Positions 1 through 6,538 are shown, numbered from the stretch's first letter. The stretch is DNA of 13,342 bases from JAOTYV01 sp041557595 (GCA_041557595.1 JBFFGE010000130.1:1-13342), one strand, 5' to 3'. Translations and numbers: made by a program. Notes: generated by a model from the sequence alone, not told the origin.

Positions 1-788
1 ATTCCGCAATCGCCATATCCGAGCCCGGCGCCGGCGGCGATCCGGCGGGCATGATGACCAAGGCGGTCAAGGACGGCGACGACTGGGTCATCAACGGCCG
101 CAAGATCTGGATCAGCCGCGTCCCGCGGGCCGACTTTGTTATCGTGATGGCGGTAACCGACCCGGCCTTGAAGGCCCGGGGCGGCATCACCGCCTTCATT
201 GTCGAAAAGGACACGCCCGGCTTCGAAATCGAGCGCGCGATTCCGATGCTGGCGGGCCACCGCACCTATGAAATCGTGTTCGACAACTGCCGCGTGCCGG
301 AACGCCAGGTGCTTGGTGAAATCGGCGCGGGATTTGCGCCGATGCAATTGCGCCTTACCGTGCGCCGGCTGCAGATCGGCGCCTGGTGCGTGGGGATGGC
401 CCGGCGCGCCCTCGATATGATGCGCGATCACGTGAAACAGCGCGTGACCTTCGGCACGGCGCTGGCCGACCGTCAGGCCATTCAATGGTGGATTGCCGAT
501 GCGGCAATTCAGATCCATGCCTGCCGCCTGATGGTCATGGACGCGGCCATCAAGCAGGACAACGGCCAGGATGTCCGGACCGAAGCGTCAATGATCAAGG
601 TGTTCGCCACCGAAATGGTGACGGAAATTACCGATCACGCCATGCAGGCGTTTGGCGCCATGGGCATGACCAAGGAATTGCCGTTACAGCTTATGGCTCA
701 AAAGGCCCGTCTCATGCGGATTTATGAGGGGCCGACCGAAGTCCATCGGATGGTGATTGCCCGGCGCACGCTTGCCGCGGACGGATAG
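1..788 (+). CDS. Acyl-CoA dehydrogenase, C-terminal part (5' end outside window)
   Basis: Flavoprotein that introduces the alpha-beta double bond into an acyl-CoA thioester and passes electrons to ETF. The reading frame is open from base 3, so the gene starts upstream; 261 residues are visible, about two thirds of a usual 380-400-residue member. Visible marks: the mid-domain motif SEPGAGGDPAG near bases 18-50, the beta-domain stretch NGRKIWISR, the link into the C-terminal helical domain (FDNCRVPE), helices with RVTFGTALADRQ, and the terminal FGAMGMTKELP plus RIYEGPTEVHRMVIARR. The Glu of YEG (codon 726-728) sits where MCAD-type enzymes have the catalytic base. After KIWIS the sequence reads RVPRADF rather than the common NA/NG; this is unusual but not disabling. 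The acyl chain handled cannot be told. No other gene of its operon is visible downstream on this strand. Confidence 0.93.
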   Translation, partial: SAIAISEPGAGGDPAGMMTKAVKDGDDWVINGRKIWISRVPRADFVIVMAVTDPALKARGGITAFIVEKDTPGFEIERAIPMLAGHRTYEIVFDNCRVPERQVLGEIGAGFAPMQLRLTVRRLQIGAWCVGMARRALDMMRDHVKQRVTFGTALADRQAIQWWIADAAIQIHACRLMVMDAAIKQDNGQDVRTEASMIKVFATEMVTEITDHAMQAFGAMGMTKELPLQLMAQKARLMRIYEGPTEVHRMVIARRTLAADG

Positions 789-805
789 ACGAAACCTCGA
801 TTCTT

Positions 806-823
806 CGCCGCTTTTTGGCGGCG
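806..823 (+). terminator. Weak hairpin after the acyl-CoA dehydrogenase
   Basis: CGCCGC (806-811) pairs with GCGGCG (818-823) around a T-rich loop, 18 bases after the stop codon. No T-run follows, so it is at best a weak or factor-assisted terminator. Confidence 0.35.
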
Positions 824-908
824 CTTGATCCCGCGCGCCGCGTATAGATCAACCTGCCTATAATTGGAATCCATTAAAGGCAGAAAAGTTGATCGATTTT
901 ATAAAGAT

Positions 909-990
909 AGAGCAGCTCATATGCGCCCGGCTGGACGCACATGAGCTGCTCTAAACCATTTCCTGTTTAAATTGAACCAGATGAAATGGT
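909..990. repeat. Two adjacent stem-loops in an intergenic spacer
   Basis: The 265-base spacer 789-1053 holds no credible gene. It contains a 17-bp stem with one mismatch (909-925 against 936-952; core AGAGCAGCTCAT with ATGAGCTGCTCT, 10-base loop). A second dyad follows at once: ACCATTT (955-961) with AAATGGT (984-990). It is AT-rich and has a further CTG/CAG pairing inside. Neither is followed by a T-run on either strand. The layout resembles dispersed intergenic palindromes of alphaproteobacteria; that reading is inference, since only one copy is in this window. It lies between a plus-strand and a minus-strand gene, so a role in convergent termination is also possible. Confidence 0.55.
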
Positions 991-1053
991 CTATCTCTTG
1001 GTTTTTGCGCAAATTCGTCGTCGCGAACCGTTTCGTCTCGCTCGGGATTTGCC

Positions 1054-1458
1054 CTAGCGCTGCGTGGCCTCTTTGATTTTTTCGCCGGCCACGCCGATGG
1101 TCTCGCGGGCGGATTTGCTTACCGTATCGGCGGCATCCTGGGTGACCTCTCCGGCCTTTACGATCGCTTCCGCGGCCTTGACCTTGGCTTCCAACGCCGC
1201 GCCCTTTGCGGTGTCCCCAACCTTCTTCAGAGAATCCCCCATCGATTCGACCGCCTTGCGGGCCACTTCGCCCGCCTTGCTGCCGATGGCCTTCGCAGCT
1301 TCCTTGGTCGCGATTTCCTTTGCCGCCGCCTCACGCGCCGCAGCTTGCGGATCCGCGGTCGCGGCAGTTTGTTCTTCGCCGCAGGCGCCAAGGATCAACA
1401 GCGTGGCGGAAACCCCGACGATGCCGAGTATTCGTCTGATCGACGTCAACCCCTGCAT
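1054..1458 (-). CDS. Small Ala/Lys/Glu-rich lipoprotein, LEA-like helical repeats
   Basis: Predicted 134-residue lipoprotein of unknown function. The ATG at 1458 is chosen because it gives a compact lipoprotein signal: two Arg at 8-9, a hydrophobic segment, then lipobox LGAC with the acylated Cys at 26. GGAG lies about 10 bases upstream; an in-frame TTG further up (1521) would add 21 residues before the signal. After the Cys the chain is almost entirely Ala, Lys, Glu, Asp and Thr, with recurring blocks of the AAKEIATKEAAKAIGSK and AKVKAAEAIVKAGEV kind and no Cys, Trp or Pro-rich breaks. This is the pattern of long amphipathic helices as in LEA-like or apolipoprotein-like proteins. The residue after the Cys is Gly, not Asp, so inner-membrane retention is not signalled. 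Function could be structural or stress-related; that is inference. Confidence 0.75.
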   Translation of the reverse strand: MQGLTSIRRILGIVGVSATLLILGACGEEQTAATADPQAAAREAAAKEIATKEAAKAIGSKAGEVARKAVESMGDSLKKVGDTAKGAALEAKVKAAEAIVKAGEVTQDAADTVSKSARETIGVAGEKIKEATQR

Positions 1459-1494
1459 TGTTCCAAACTCCGATGATGGTCGCACGATTGCACT

Positions 1495-1521
1495 ACTATA
1501 AATGACGTAAAAATCAGGCAA
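1495..1521 (-). promoter_or_regulatory. Possible promoter of the 1054-1458 lipoprotein gene
   Basis: On the minus strand TATAGT (1500-1495) is a fair -10, with TTGCCT (1521-1516) 15 bases upstream as a weak -35. It sits about 37 bases before the chosen ATG, next to the AT-rich spacer 1500-1620. The spacing is short, so this is tentative. Confidence 0.25.
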
Positions 1522-1629
1522 ACTTATGGCAAAAAATCGAAAAACTTCCAGCCGTCACACTTTATTGCAGAATAGAATTAAATAATTGTAAATTAAATAT
1601 TAATTGTATGAATATTCATCTTGCAAGGG

Positions 1630-2502
1630 TCAGACCGGCCGGTCCCCTTTGATCTGAACGCGGTGCATTTTCCGGTACTTGCCGGGATAGTCGTTGAGCG
1701 CCCAGTGCTGCAAACATCGATTGTCCCAAAATGCGATGGAACCGGATTTCCAGCGAAACCGGCAGGTGAATTCCGGCCGCGTCGAGTGGCCATACAGATA
1801 TTGCAGCAGCGGACGGCTCTCTTCGATGGTCATGCCGTCGAAACGTTCGGTCTGGATCATATTGACGAACAGCGCCTTGCGACCGGTTTCCGGATGGGTT
1901 CGAACCACGGGGTGGCTCATCTCCGAGGTCTTGTAGCGGCTGTCCTCGGCCATGCTGTCGCCCTGTGGAACATAGCCGAGATCCAGTTTTCGCTTGGTCC
2001 GGCCGTCGGTATGGATCGCCCGCAGCCCCGCCAAGGTGGATTTAAGGCCCGGCGACAGCGCGTCATACGCGAGATACTGATTCGCAAACAGCGTGTCGCC
2101 GCCAATTTCCGGAACCGCCTTGGCAAGCAGGATCGAGCCCAGCGTCGGCTGTTCGAGATAGGTGGTGTCGGAATGCCATTCGGAGCCGAAATTCAACCGG
2201 TCTTCGGGGTTCTTCTCGACCACGAGAATATGGGGATCGGAATTCGGCAGGCGCCGGTGGGGCGGAATCGCCGCCAACGTCCCGAAATATTGCCCGAACC
2301 GCACGAGTTGGGCATCGGTCAACGGCTGATCCTCGAAGAAGATTACCGAAAACTCCAGCAATGCCTGGCGAAGCTCCGCAATTGTTTCCTCGTCCAGAGG
2401 GCTGGCCAGGTCGATCGCTGAAATAACCGCGCCGAGAGCACCGGCATAGGGCGTCACCGCAATATTTGAATAGGCGCGGTCGATCGGGGTGGCGACTGAC
2501 AT
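1630..2502 (-). CDS. TauD/TfdA-family Fe(II)/2-oxoglutarate-dependent dioxygenase
   Basis: Cytosolic 290-residue non-haem iron oxygenase that couples 2-oxoglutarate decarboxylation to hydroxylation of a small organic substrate. Family members act on taurine, alkyl sulfates, aryloxyacetates and others; the substrate here is not evident. The iron triad is visible as His110-x-Asp112 in SEWHSDTTY and His266 in RCLQHWALNDY. Arg281 in KMHRVQIKGDRP, 15 residues after the distal His as in TauD, is the likely 2-oxoglutarate carboxylate ligand. The family stretch HPVVRTHPETGRKALFVN is also present. ATG at 2502 is preferred: GGAG lies about 10 bases upstream, and the in-frame alternative at 2553 is a TTG. 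Nothing nearby encodes a taurine or sulfonate transporter, so calling it TauD itself would be unsupported. A strong terminator (2626-2653) separates it from the small gene upstream. Confidence 0.9.
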   Translation of the reverse strand: MSVATPIDRAYSNIAVTPYAGALGAVISAIDLASPLDEETIAELRQALLEFSVIFFEDQPLTDAQLVRFGQYFGTLAAIPPHRRLPNSDPHILVVEKNPEDRLNFGSEWHSDTTYLEQPTLGSILLAKAVPEIGGDTLFANQYLAYDALSPGLKSTLAGLRAIHTDGRTKRKLDLGYVPQGDSMAEDSRYKTSEMSHPVVRTHPETGRKALFVNMIQTERFDGMTIEESRPLLQYLYGHSTRPEFTCRFRWKSGSIAFWDNRCLQHWALNDYPGKYRKMHRVQIKGDRPV

Positions 2503-2625
2503 GGCATTCTGCTCCGGCGCACGAGGGTCGATATCGAAGTCTATCGATCCCAAGTCGGCGCGGGAAGTCGCGTCGTACGGGAGATTTTAATTCGAACCCG
2601 GGAACCTTGCGGCGGCCTCGGAGGC

Positions 2626-2653
2626 AAAAAAAACGGCACCCAACCGGATGCCG
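2626..2653 (-). terminator. Rho-independent terminator of the 66-residue gene
   Basis: On the minus strand an 8-bp stem, CGGCATCC with GGGTGCCG (one U-G pair), closes a four-base loop GGTT and is followed directly by eight T. It begins 28 bases after the stop of the 2682-2882 gene and should insulate it from the dioxygenase gene downstream. Confidence 0.88.
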
Positions 2654-2681
2654 CTGAATTCGGAGTGTCATGGATGGCGCT

Positions 2682-2882
2682 TTAGCGCGTCCAATCGCTC
2701 GGGCCTTTCCCCAGGACGACGTCCGTCCAGGGAAGGTGCTCCGCATCGGCCGGCGGCAGGCAATAGCCGTAGGCCAAACCGGGGCGGGCATCGACCGTTT
2801 CGGTCTTTATTGTCCTCTCGGCCCAGCGATCAGGTTGATCCTGATTCACCGGTACCGGAAAGGGGATGACGTTGTCCGTCAT
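2682..2882 (-). CDS. Hypothetical 66-residue protein
   Basis: Not recognised. Small soluble protein beginning MTDNVIPFPVPV, with no signal peptide, membrane segment or metal motif. It is acidic to neutral, Pro- and Asp-rich, with three Trp (DRW, PWTD, DWTR) and a single Cys. The N-terminal NVIPF pattern recurs in small alphaproteobacterial proteins of unknown role (from memory). It is called real because ATG at 2882 has a strong GGGGAGG SD about 6 bases upstream and because a textbook terminator follows its stop. It is therefore its own transcription unit. Function unknown. Confidence 0.72.
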   Translation of the reverse strand: MTDNVIPFPVPVNQDQPDRWAERTIKTETVDARPGLAYGYCLPPADAEHLPWTDVVLGKGPSDWTR

Positions 2883-3131
2883 GCGGTTCCTCCCCGTGAC
2901 TCGCGCGTTTTTCTAACGGCACCTTGGGGTGCGGAAAGAAAACGGTCAACGAGTCTAAAGGACTGCCGCTAATGCGCACAATTCAGGAAGGGATTTGGAT
3001 TTTGTTCGGCCGACAGGCAGGTCGGCTGTGGCCTCACCGCAAATCGTTGCATCGGATCCTGAACGACGTGCGGCGCGGCTCATGTGCCGCGCCGTCTCGT
3101 GGTTCTGCACCGGATCGGTGCGATTTAAATA
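2883..3131. other. Non-coding spacer, 249 bases
   Basis: Lies between the start of the 66-residue gene and the end of the Cache-like gene, both on the minus strand. It should hold the promoter of the former. Apart from the hairpin at 3061-3105 I see no gene or clear motif; overlapping short plus-strand frames have no convincing SD. Confidence 0.5.
3061..3105 (-). terminator. GC-rich stem-loop downstream of the Cache-like gene
   Basis: CGGCGCGGC (3071-3079) pairs perfectly with GCCGCGCCG (3086-3094) around a six-base loop. An outer imperfect stem joins GAAC/GTTC (3061-3064 with 3102-3105) and ACG/CGT. It begins 26 bases after the stop of the minus-strand gene at 3132. There is no U-run, so if it terminates it is not a classical intrinsic terminator; it could instead stabilise the 3' end. 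Confidence 0.5.
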
Positions 3132-3806
3132 TCAGGACAGCGGCGCCGTATCCTTGGCAGGCAAGGATCCGATCATATTCCCCTTGCTGCCGCACTTTCC
3201 GGACAAGGGCGAACACCCGGTCAGCATCTCGATAACCGAGATATCGACACCCAGGGTAACCGCCCCAATTACCGCGCCACTCTCCGGGTCGACGACCGGC
3301 ATGCTGAGCTGCGCCTGGTAGCGACCGGTGGCCGCAACGAATTCCGGCTCGCCGATGTGTCGGGCATTGCTTCCGGCCAGGAACGACTTGCGCCATTTGG
3401 CTTCGTCGCCCTGCCAGTAATCGTCGGTGAGAACGCTTTGGCCCGCATTCAGGCCCTTGTTGTCCATCACGAAAATCTCTGTGAACAAACCATCGCTGTT
3501 TTCTTGCAGCGTTTTCAGAAACGCGGACAAGGGATTGGACATGACGGTGTCGATCAGGGGCTTGTCGGCACTCTTTCGCTCGGCGCGCCACTGCGCGTCC
3601 AGGGCATCGATTTCAGATTGGGTCAGTTCCGCATGCGCGGCATTTTGAGCGCGCAATTGATCGATCACGAGCGGATTGATAAGCCACGGGATCGTTTTGA
3701 CGGGCGCCGGAGAACCGGCATTCCGTCCGGCGAGAATTTCACCGGCCACCGCGGCCTGCGTTACGAAAATCGCTGCAACCGCCATAAGGATCAATTTTTT
3801 TGCCAT
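3132..3806 (-). CDS. Exported single-Cache (PDC-like) sensor-domain protein
   Basis: 224-residue periplasmic protein. The N-terminus MAKKLILMAVAAIFVTQ runs into AAVAG, a typical Sec signal peptide with cleavage near residue 21-22. Residues about 40-75 are helical (INPLVIDQLRAQNAAH, LTQSEIDALDAQW). A Cache/PDC-like core follows at about 108-190: FTEIFVMDNKGLNAG, then DYWQGDEAKWRKSF, then SMPVVDPESGAVIGAVTLGVDIS. This is the ligand-binding fold normally found outside histidine kinases and chemoreceptors, but here there is no transmembrane helix, kinase or methyl-accepting domain. The tail has two Cys (198 and 205, TGCSPLSGKCG) that could form a disulfide. ATG at 3806 is preferred over a TTG six codons upstream. 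Ligand unknown; it may work as a soluble periplasmic binding or sensor subunit. Confidence 0.75.
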   Translation of the reverse strand: MAKKLILMAVAAIFVTQAAVAGEILAGRNAGSPAPVKTIPWLINPLVIDQLRAQNAAHAELTQSEIDALDAQWRAERKSADKPLIDTVMSNPLSAFLKTLQENSDGLFTEIFVMDNKGLNAGQSVLTDDYWQGDEAKWRKSFLAGSNARHIGEPEFVAATGRYQAQLSMPVVDPESGAVIGAVTLGVDISVIEMLTGCSPLSGKCGSKGNMIGSLPAKDTAPLS

Positions 3807-4095
3807 GTGAAACCCAACTCTCAATAGGGGAAAACTATTTAAAATACGATCTAAATTTGAGATAATATTGTGCCGAAAGTCTTAATAAATTGTAAACGCC
3901 TAAAATTTTATATAAATTACTTTTGCGTTATTACAACGAGTTGTAAGTATCTTTATAATATTATTGATATGATTATTGAATCGCGTGCCCGCTAAAGTGG
4001 CAGGCACTCGACGCGCTGCGCGTATATTCTAAGAAATGCGGCCGATGCCCGGAACGGTACAGGATCCGGACGATATCGTGCCGCCGCGGTCCCGA
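3807..4095. other. AT-rich spacer with dyads, 289 bases
   Basis: No gene seen. Bases about 3826-3985 are far more AT-rich than the flanking coding DNA and must carry the promoter of the Cache-like gene (minus strand). Recognisable elements are the dyad at 3931-3946 and a weak imperfect hairpin, GTGCC (3985-3989) with GGCAC (4003-4007), which could help end the upstream flavin oxidoreductase transcript. I could not fix a single best -35/-10 pair. Confidence 0.5.
3931..3946. promoter_or_regulatory. Inverted repeat TTACAA-CGAG-TTGTAA, possible operator
   Basis: Perfect 6-bp arms with a 4-base centre, in the AT-rich region 125-140 bases upstream of the Cache-like start. A related half, TTGTAAACGC (3891-3900), mirrors GCGTTATTACAA (3925-3936). 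The area thus holds several TTGTAA/TTACAA half sites. Whether a regulator binds is unknown. Confidence 0.35.
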
Positions 4096-5217
4096 TCAGT
4101 CGTCGCCGGCCGCGGCCAATTGCGTCGGAACGGCCCGACGGCCAAATTGCGGATCGAAATTTGGCGCCACTTCCTCGGCAAAGCGCACATACATCTCCCG
4201 CCGTAATTCCTTGGGTACCCCCGGTGTGGCCGAGGAAACCATGAAATAGTTGAAGCCGATTGCCTGAAGGGTCTCTATGCGTCGCCCGATCGTATCGGCG
4301 CTGCCGACGAAGTTTAGATCCATCATCGGACCCAAATTCGTCGGATCCGTCATTTTCTTCATATTGGCGAACATTCGTGAGAACACCTCGTATTCCGGGA
4401 TGTCCTTCCAGGGATTCGCGTCGATTTCGTAATGTTTGGCCTGAAGGGCGAAATTGCGCGGCAGGTATGTGCGGGCGAGATCGCGCGCCTCCTCGTCGGT
4501 ATCCCCCATGAACAGTTTGACCGCGAGAGGAATGGTGACGTCGGTCGGCTGGCCCAACTTCATGCGCGTTTCCCGCCAGGTATCGATCACCCGCTCCAGC
4601 AGATGATCCGGAAATTGCGCCAGGCACAGCGGCGGCAGGCCGAGCTCGGCCATGATCGAGGCGCTTCCGGGACTGCCGATGGCGCCGTAGAAATTAACCG
4701 CCTTGCCGGTCGGCGTCGGGCGTACCTGAATTTCTCGATCGATACGATGATGCGCGCCTTGATAGGTGAAGGGTTTTCCCGTCAAACCCTTCTCGACGAT
4801 CTGATAGATTTCGGTAAAGCGCGCCCGAGCTTCATTCATGTCGACGCCATAGGCATCGTATTCCATCTTCGCGGTGCCCCGCCCGACGCCCAGATGCAGC
4901 GTCCCTTCGGTCAGCGCGTTGACCATGGCGATCTCTTCGGCCAGCCGTAATGGATGATACCAGGGCAATACCAAGACCGATGTCCCGAGTCCCAATGTCG
5001 GGCATTGCGCGGCGATATGCGCCATGAAGACGAGCGGACTCGGCGTCGGATAGTAATCGCTGAAATGATGCTCCAGGAGCCATGCCGCCTCATACCCAAG
5101 GCGTGCGCCCAATTTACAATCTTCTACGACTTCCCTGTAAAGCTCCTTGTCGGAGGTCGGATTCTCGCTGGTCGGCGCGGCCTGAAAACCGAAAGTTGCT
5201 GACTGGAACTGGCTCAC
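4096..5217 (-). CDS. LLM-class flavin-dependent oxidoreductase (luciferase-like monooxygenase)
   Basis: 373-residue (beta/alpha)8 flavin enzyme of the bacterial luciferase superfamily, which uses FMNH2 or F420-type cofactor to oxidise small substrates. Family features are the N-terminal FGFQAAPT strand, the EHHFSDYYPTPSPLVF block at about 49-64, LGLGTSVLVLPWYHPLRLAEE at about 75-95, and LHLGVGRGTAKMEY at about 107-120. I choose GTG at 5217: AGGAG sits 6 bases upstream and the conserved fold begins within eight residues of it. The in-frame ATG at 5331 would add 38 residues with no family resemblance and has no good SD. Substrate unknown. Downstream is the Cache-like gene across an AT-rich spacer; upstream is a divergent lipoprotein gene. 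It is therefore probably a single-gene unit. Confidence 0.88.
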   Translation of the reverse strand: MSQFQSATFGFQAAPTSENPTSDKELYREVVEDCKLGARLGYEAAWLLEHHFSDYYPTPSPLVFMAHIAAQCPTLGLGTSVLVLPWYHPLRLAEEIAMVNALTEGTLHLGVGRGTAKMEYDAYGVDMNEARARFTEIYQIVEKGLTGKPFTYQGAHHRIDREIQVRPTPTGKAVNFYGAIGSPGSASIMAELGLPPLCLAQFPDHLLERVIDTWRETRMKLGQPTDVTIPLAVKLFMGDTDEEARDLARTYLPRNFALQAKHYEIDANPWKDIPEYEVFSRMFANMKKMTDPTNLGPMMDLNFVGSADTIGRRIETLQAIGFNYFMVSSATPGVPKELRREMYVRFAEEVAPNFDPQFGRRAVPTQLAAAGDD

Positions 5218-5223
5218 TTGGAA

Positions 5224-5228
5224 CTCCT
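5224..5228 (-). promoter_or_regulatory. SD deciding the GTG start at 5217
   Basis: AGGAG on the minus strand, 6 bases before GTG 5217-5215. It is much better placed than anything before the upstream ATG at 5331. Confidence 0.7.
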
Positions 5229-5396
5229 GATCGGGTCGCTCTCCTGGTGCGGAGCGATGGTAATCGATGCCTGTCGGCTTGGCGATATCCCCCTCCCCGC
5301 CGCGAAGCGTTACAAATTCCGGCGCCTTCATTGATCTTTAACGAAATCACCCTAACTTTTTGAAATTATTCATTAGAAATATTTCGGAGGTGTCGC

Positions 5397-6029
5397 ATGG
5401 GGCGCTGCAAATCGATTTTGGTCGGAACGATTTTATCGGTGACCGCCTTGGTTCTCGCCGCCTGCACCAGCCATCACGTTCGGCACCCCGCCTATCGCGA
5501 AGCGGCTCCCGCGCATCATCACCGTACCGTAGTGCATCCGCCGGCACGCCATCGGACCGTGATTGTGCGTCCGCCGGCGCGACATCGAACGGTGATCGTT
5601 CATCCGCCGGCCCGCCATCGCAGCGTGGTCGTTCATCCCTCGAAGCGGCACAAGCGCCATATCCGAAAATATCGGGAGCATCATGAGGCGCGGCGAGACG
5701 CGAAAAACCGGCACCGCAAGGATCATCGTGCTGCGCACCGCGAACGCGAGGTCCATCCGCGCGGCAAGGCGCCCGTGGAATACCGCCAGCCCCGCGGGAT
5801 CGGCGTGATGCGGGATCCGCATCAGGTGCGGCGCTCTCGCCCTATCGAGGGACACATCAGCGGCGGTCGGCCGGGCCGGCCCGATGTCGTCATGCCCAAG
5901 ACGAAGCCGCGCGACAAGCAGCCGTCCCGATCTTTGAAGGGGGAACGCCAAAAGGCCGGAAATCGTGAAGATCGGCGCCGATCCAATAACGGTGACAGCG
6001 ACCGTCGCGAACGCGGCAAAGACGATTAG
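5397..6029 (+). CDS. His/Arg-rich lipoprotein with 11-residue tandem repeats
   Basis: 210-residue lipoprotein, family not recognised. ATG at 5397 has GGAGG 7 bases upstream. The signal is MGRCKSILVGTILSV followed by the lipobox LAAC with acylated Cys23. Residues 42-84 are four copies of an 11-residue unit (first copy 10) of the form HR(T/S)V(V/I)V(H/R)P(P/S)(A/K)R. Residues 85-120 are a His/Arg/Lys-dense stretch (RHKRHIRKYREHHEARR). The rest, to 210, is low-complexity, Arg/Pro/Gly/Lys-rich and very basic. No enzyme motif is seen. A polybasic, His-rich envelope protein could bind metal, polyphosphate, LPS or peptidoglycan; these are inferences only. It is divergent from the flavin oxidoreductase gene, with a 179-base shared spacer, and is ended by the hairpin at 6070-6099. 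Confidence 0.8.
   Translation: MGRCKSILVGTILSVTALVLAACTSHHVRHPAYREAAPAHHHRTVVHPPARHRTVIVRPPARHRTVIVHPPARHRSVVVHPSKRHKRHIRKYREHHEARRDAKNRHRKDHRAAHREREVHPRGKAPVEYRQPRGIGVMRDPHQVRRSRPIEGHISGGRPGRPDVVMPKTKPRDKQPSRSLKGERQKAGNREDRRRSNNGDSDRRERGKDD
5520..5648 (+). repeat. 33-bp degenerate tandem repeats within the lipoprotein gene
   Basis: Four units of 30, 33, 33 and 33 bp, each opening CAC/CAT-CG and containing GTG..T..(T/C)(C/G)(G/A)TCC. They encode HRTVVHPPAR and three variants. Codon differences between the copies show the amino-acid pattern is better conserved than the DNA, so it seems selected. Confidence 0.8.
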
Positions 6030-6069
6030 GCGCGCAATATTCGATAAATTCCTGACATCCTGAGCGAAA

Positions 6070-6099
6070 ACGGCGGATCGGCTTTTGCGGACCCGCCGT
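6070..6099. terminator. Convergent-gene hairpin terminator
   Basis: ACGGCGG (6070-6076) pairs with CCGCCGT (6093-6099). The stem continues past single mismatches (TC/GA, GC/GC) to a TTTT loop at 6083-6086. Read on the minus strand the hairpin ends in TTTT, so it fits the CMD gene operon (stop at 6113). It also lies 40 bases after the plus-strand lipoprotein stop. Confidence 0.62.
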
Positions 6100-6112
6100 A
6101 TTCGTTCGGTTC

Positions 6113-6538
6113 TTACACCTCGACCGCGCCGCCGCCTTTACGCGCCTCGTCGAAATATTCCTTGGCCGTCCGAAACGCATCGACACCGGCCGGGATCCCC
6201 GCATACGCGGTGATATGCAACAGGACCTCCATCACTTCGTCCTGGGTGACACCGCCTTCCTCGATCGCCGCTCGAATATGCGTGCGAAGTTCCGGCTGGC
6301 GATTGATCGCCGACAGCATTGCGATATTGATCAGGCGCCGCGTCTTTTCCGGAAGCCCCGGCCGGGCCCAAACGCTGCCCCAGACATATTCGGCCGACAG
6401 TTGGCGCAACGGACCCATGAACGGATCCTCATCCGCCTGCGCAACGCTCTTGTCGTGGTATTCCTTTCCCAGAACGCGCCGCCGCAACTCCATGCCAACA
6501 TTGAATTTTTCATTTTTGTCGAATTCGAACTTCGCCAT
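6113..6538 (-). CDS. Carboxymuconolactone decarboxylase (CMD) family protein
   Basis: 141-residue all-alpha protein of the CMD/AhpD superfamily. True 4-carboxymuconolactone decarboxylase (PcaC) acts in the protocatechuate branch of the beta-ketoadipate pathway, but many relatives have other or unknown roles. The family core is visible at about 66-128: KTRRLINIAMLSAINRQPEL, then THIRAAIEEGGVTQDEVMEV, then LLHITAYAGIPAGVDAFR. No CxxC redox pair is present, so it is not AhpD-like. ATG at 6538 has GGAG about 8 bases upstream. It starts 43 bases after the hydroxyacid dehydrogenase stop on the same strand and is very likely the last gene of a three-gene operon. No other beta-ketoadipate gene is in the window, so pcaC is not assigned; a role in decarboxylating or isomerising the product of the two dehydrogenases is inference. 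Confidence 0.88.
   Translation of the reverse strand: MAKFEFDKNEKFNVGMELRRRVLGKEYHDKSVAQADEDPFMGPLRQLSAEYVWGSVWARPGLPEKTRRLINIAMLSAINRQPELRTHIRAAIEEGGVTQDEVMEVLLHITAYAGIPAGVDAFRTAKEYFDEARKGGGAVEV

Noticed and set aside
1620..1660. GACCGGCCGGTC palindrome
   Set aside because: It lies in the last codons of the dioxygenase gene (GDRPV end) and is explained by coding plus GC content.
1621..2421. Long plus-strand open frame opposite the dioxygenase (also similar frames at 3357-3827, 6564-7556 and opposite 8522-9511 and 10164-11132)
   Set aside because: Each lies antisense to a gene with clear family motifs and itself lacks any motif or SD; high GC makes long antisense frames common.
1630..2502. 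Calling the dioxygenase taurine dioxygenase (tauD)
   Set aside because: The Fe and 2-oxoglutarate residues define the family only; no sulfonate transport or desulfonation genes are nearby.
3882..3897. CtrA-like site TTAA-N7-TAAAC
   Set aside because: One mismatch in a short AT-rich motif inside an AT-rich spacer is expected by chance.
6113..6538. Calling the CMD-family gene pcaC
   Set aside because: No other beta-ketoadipate pathway gene is present, and the operon partners are hydroxyacid dehydrogenases.
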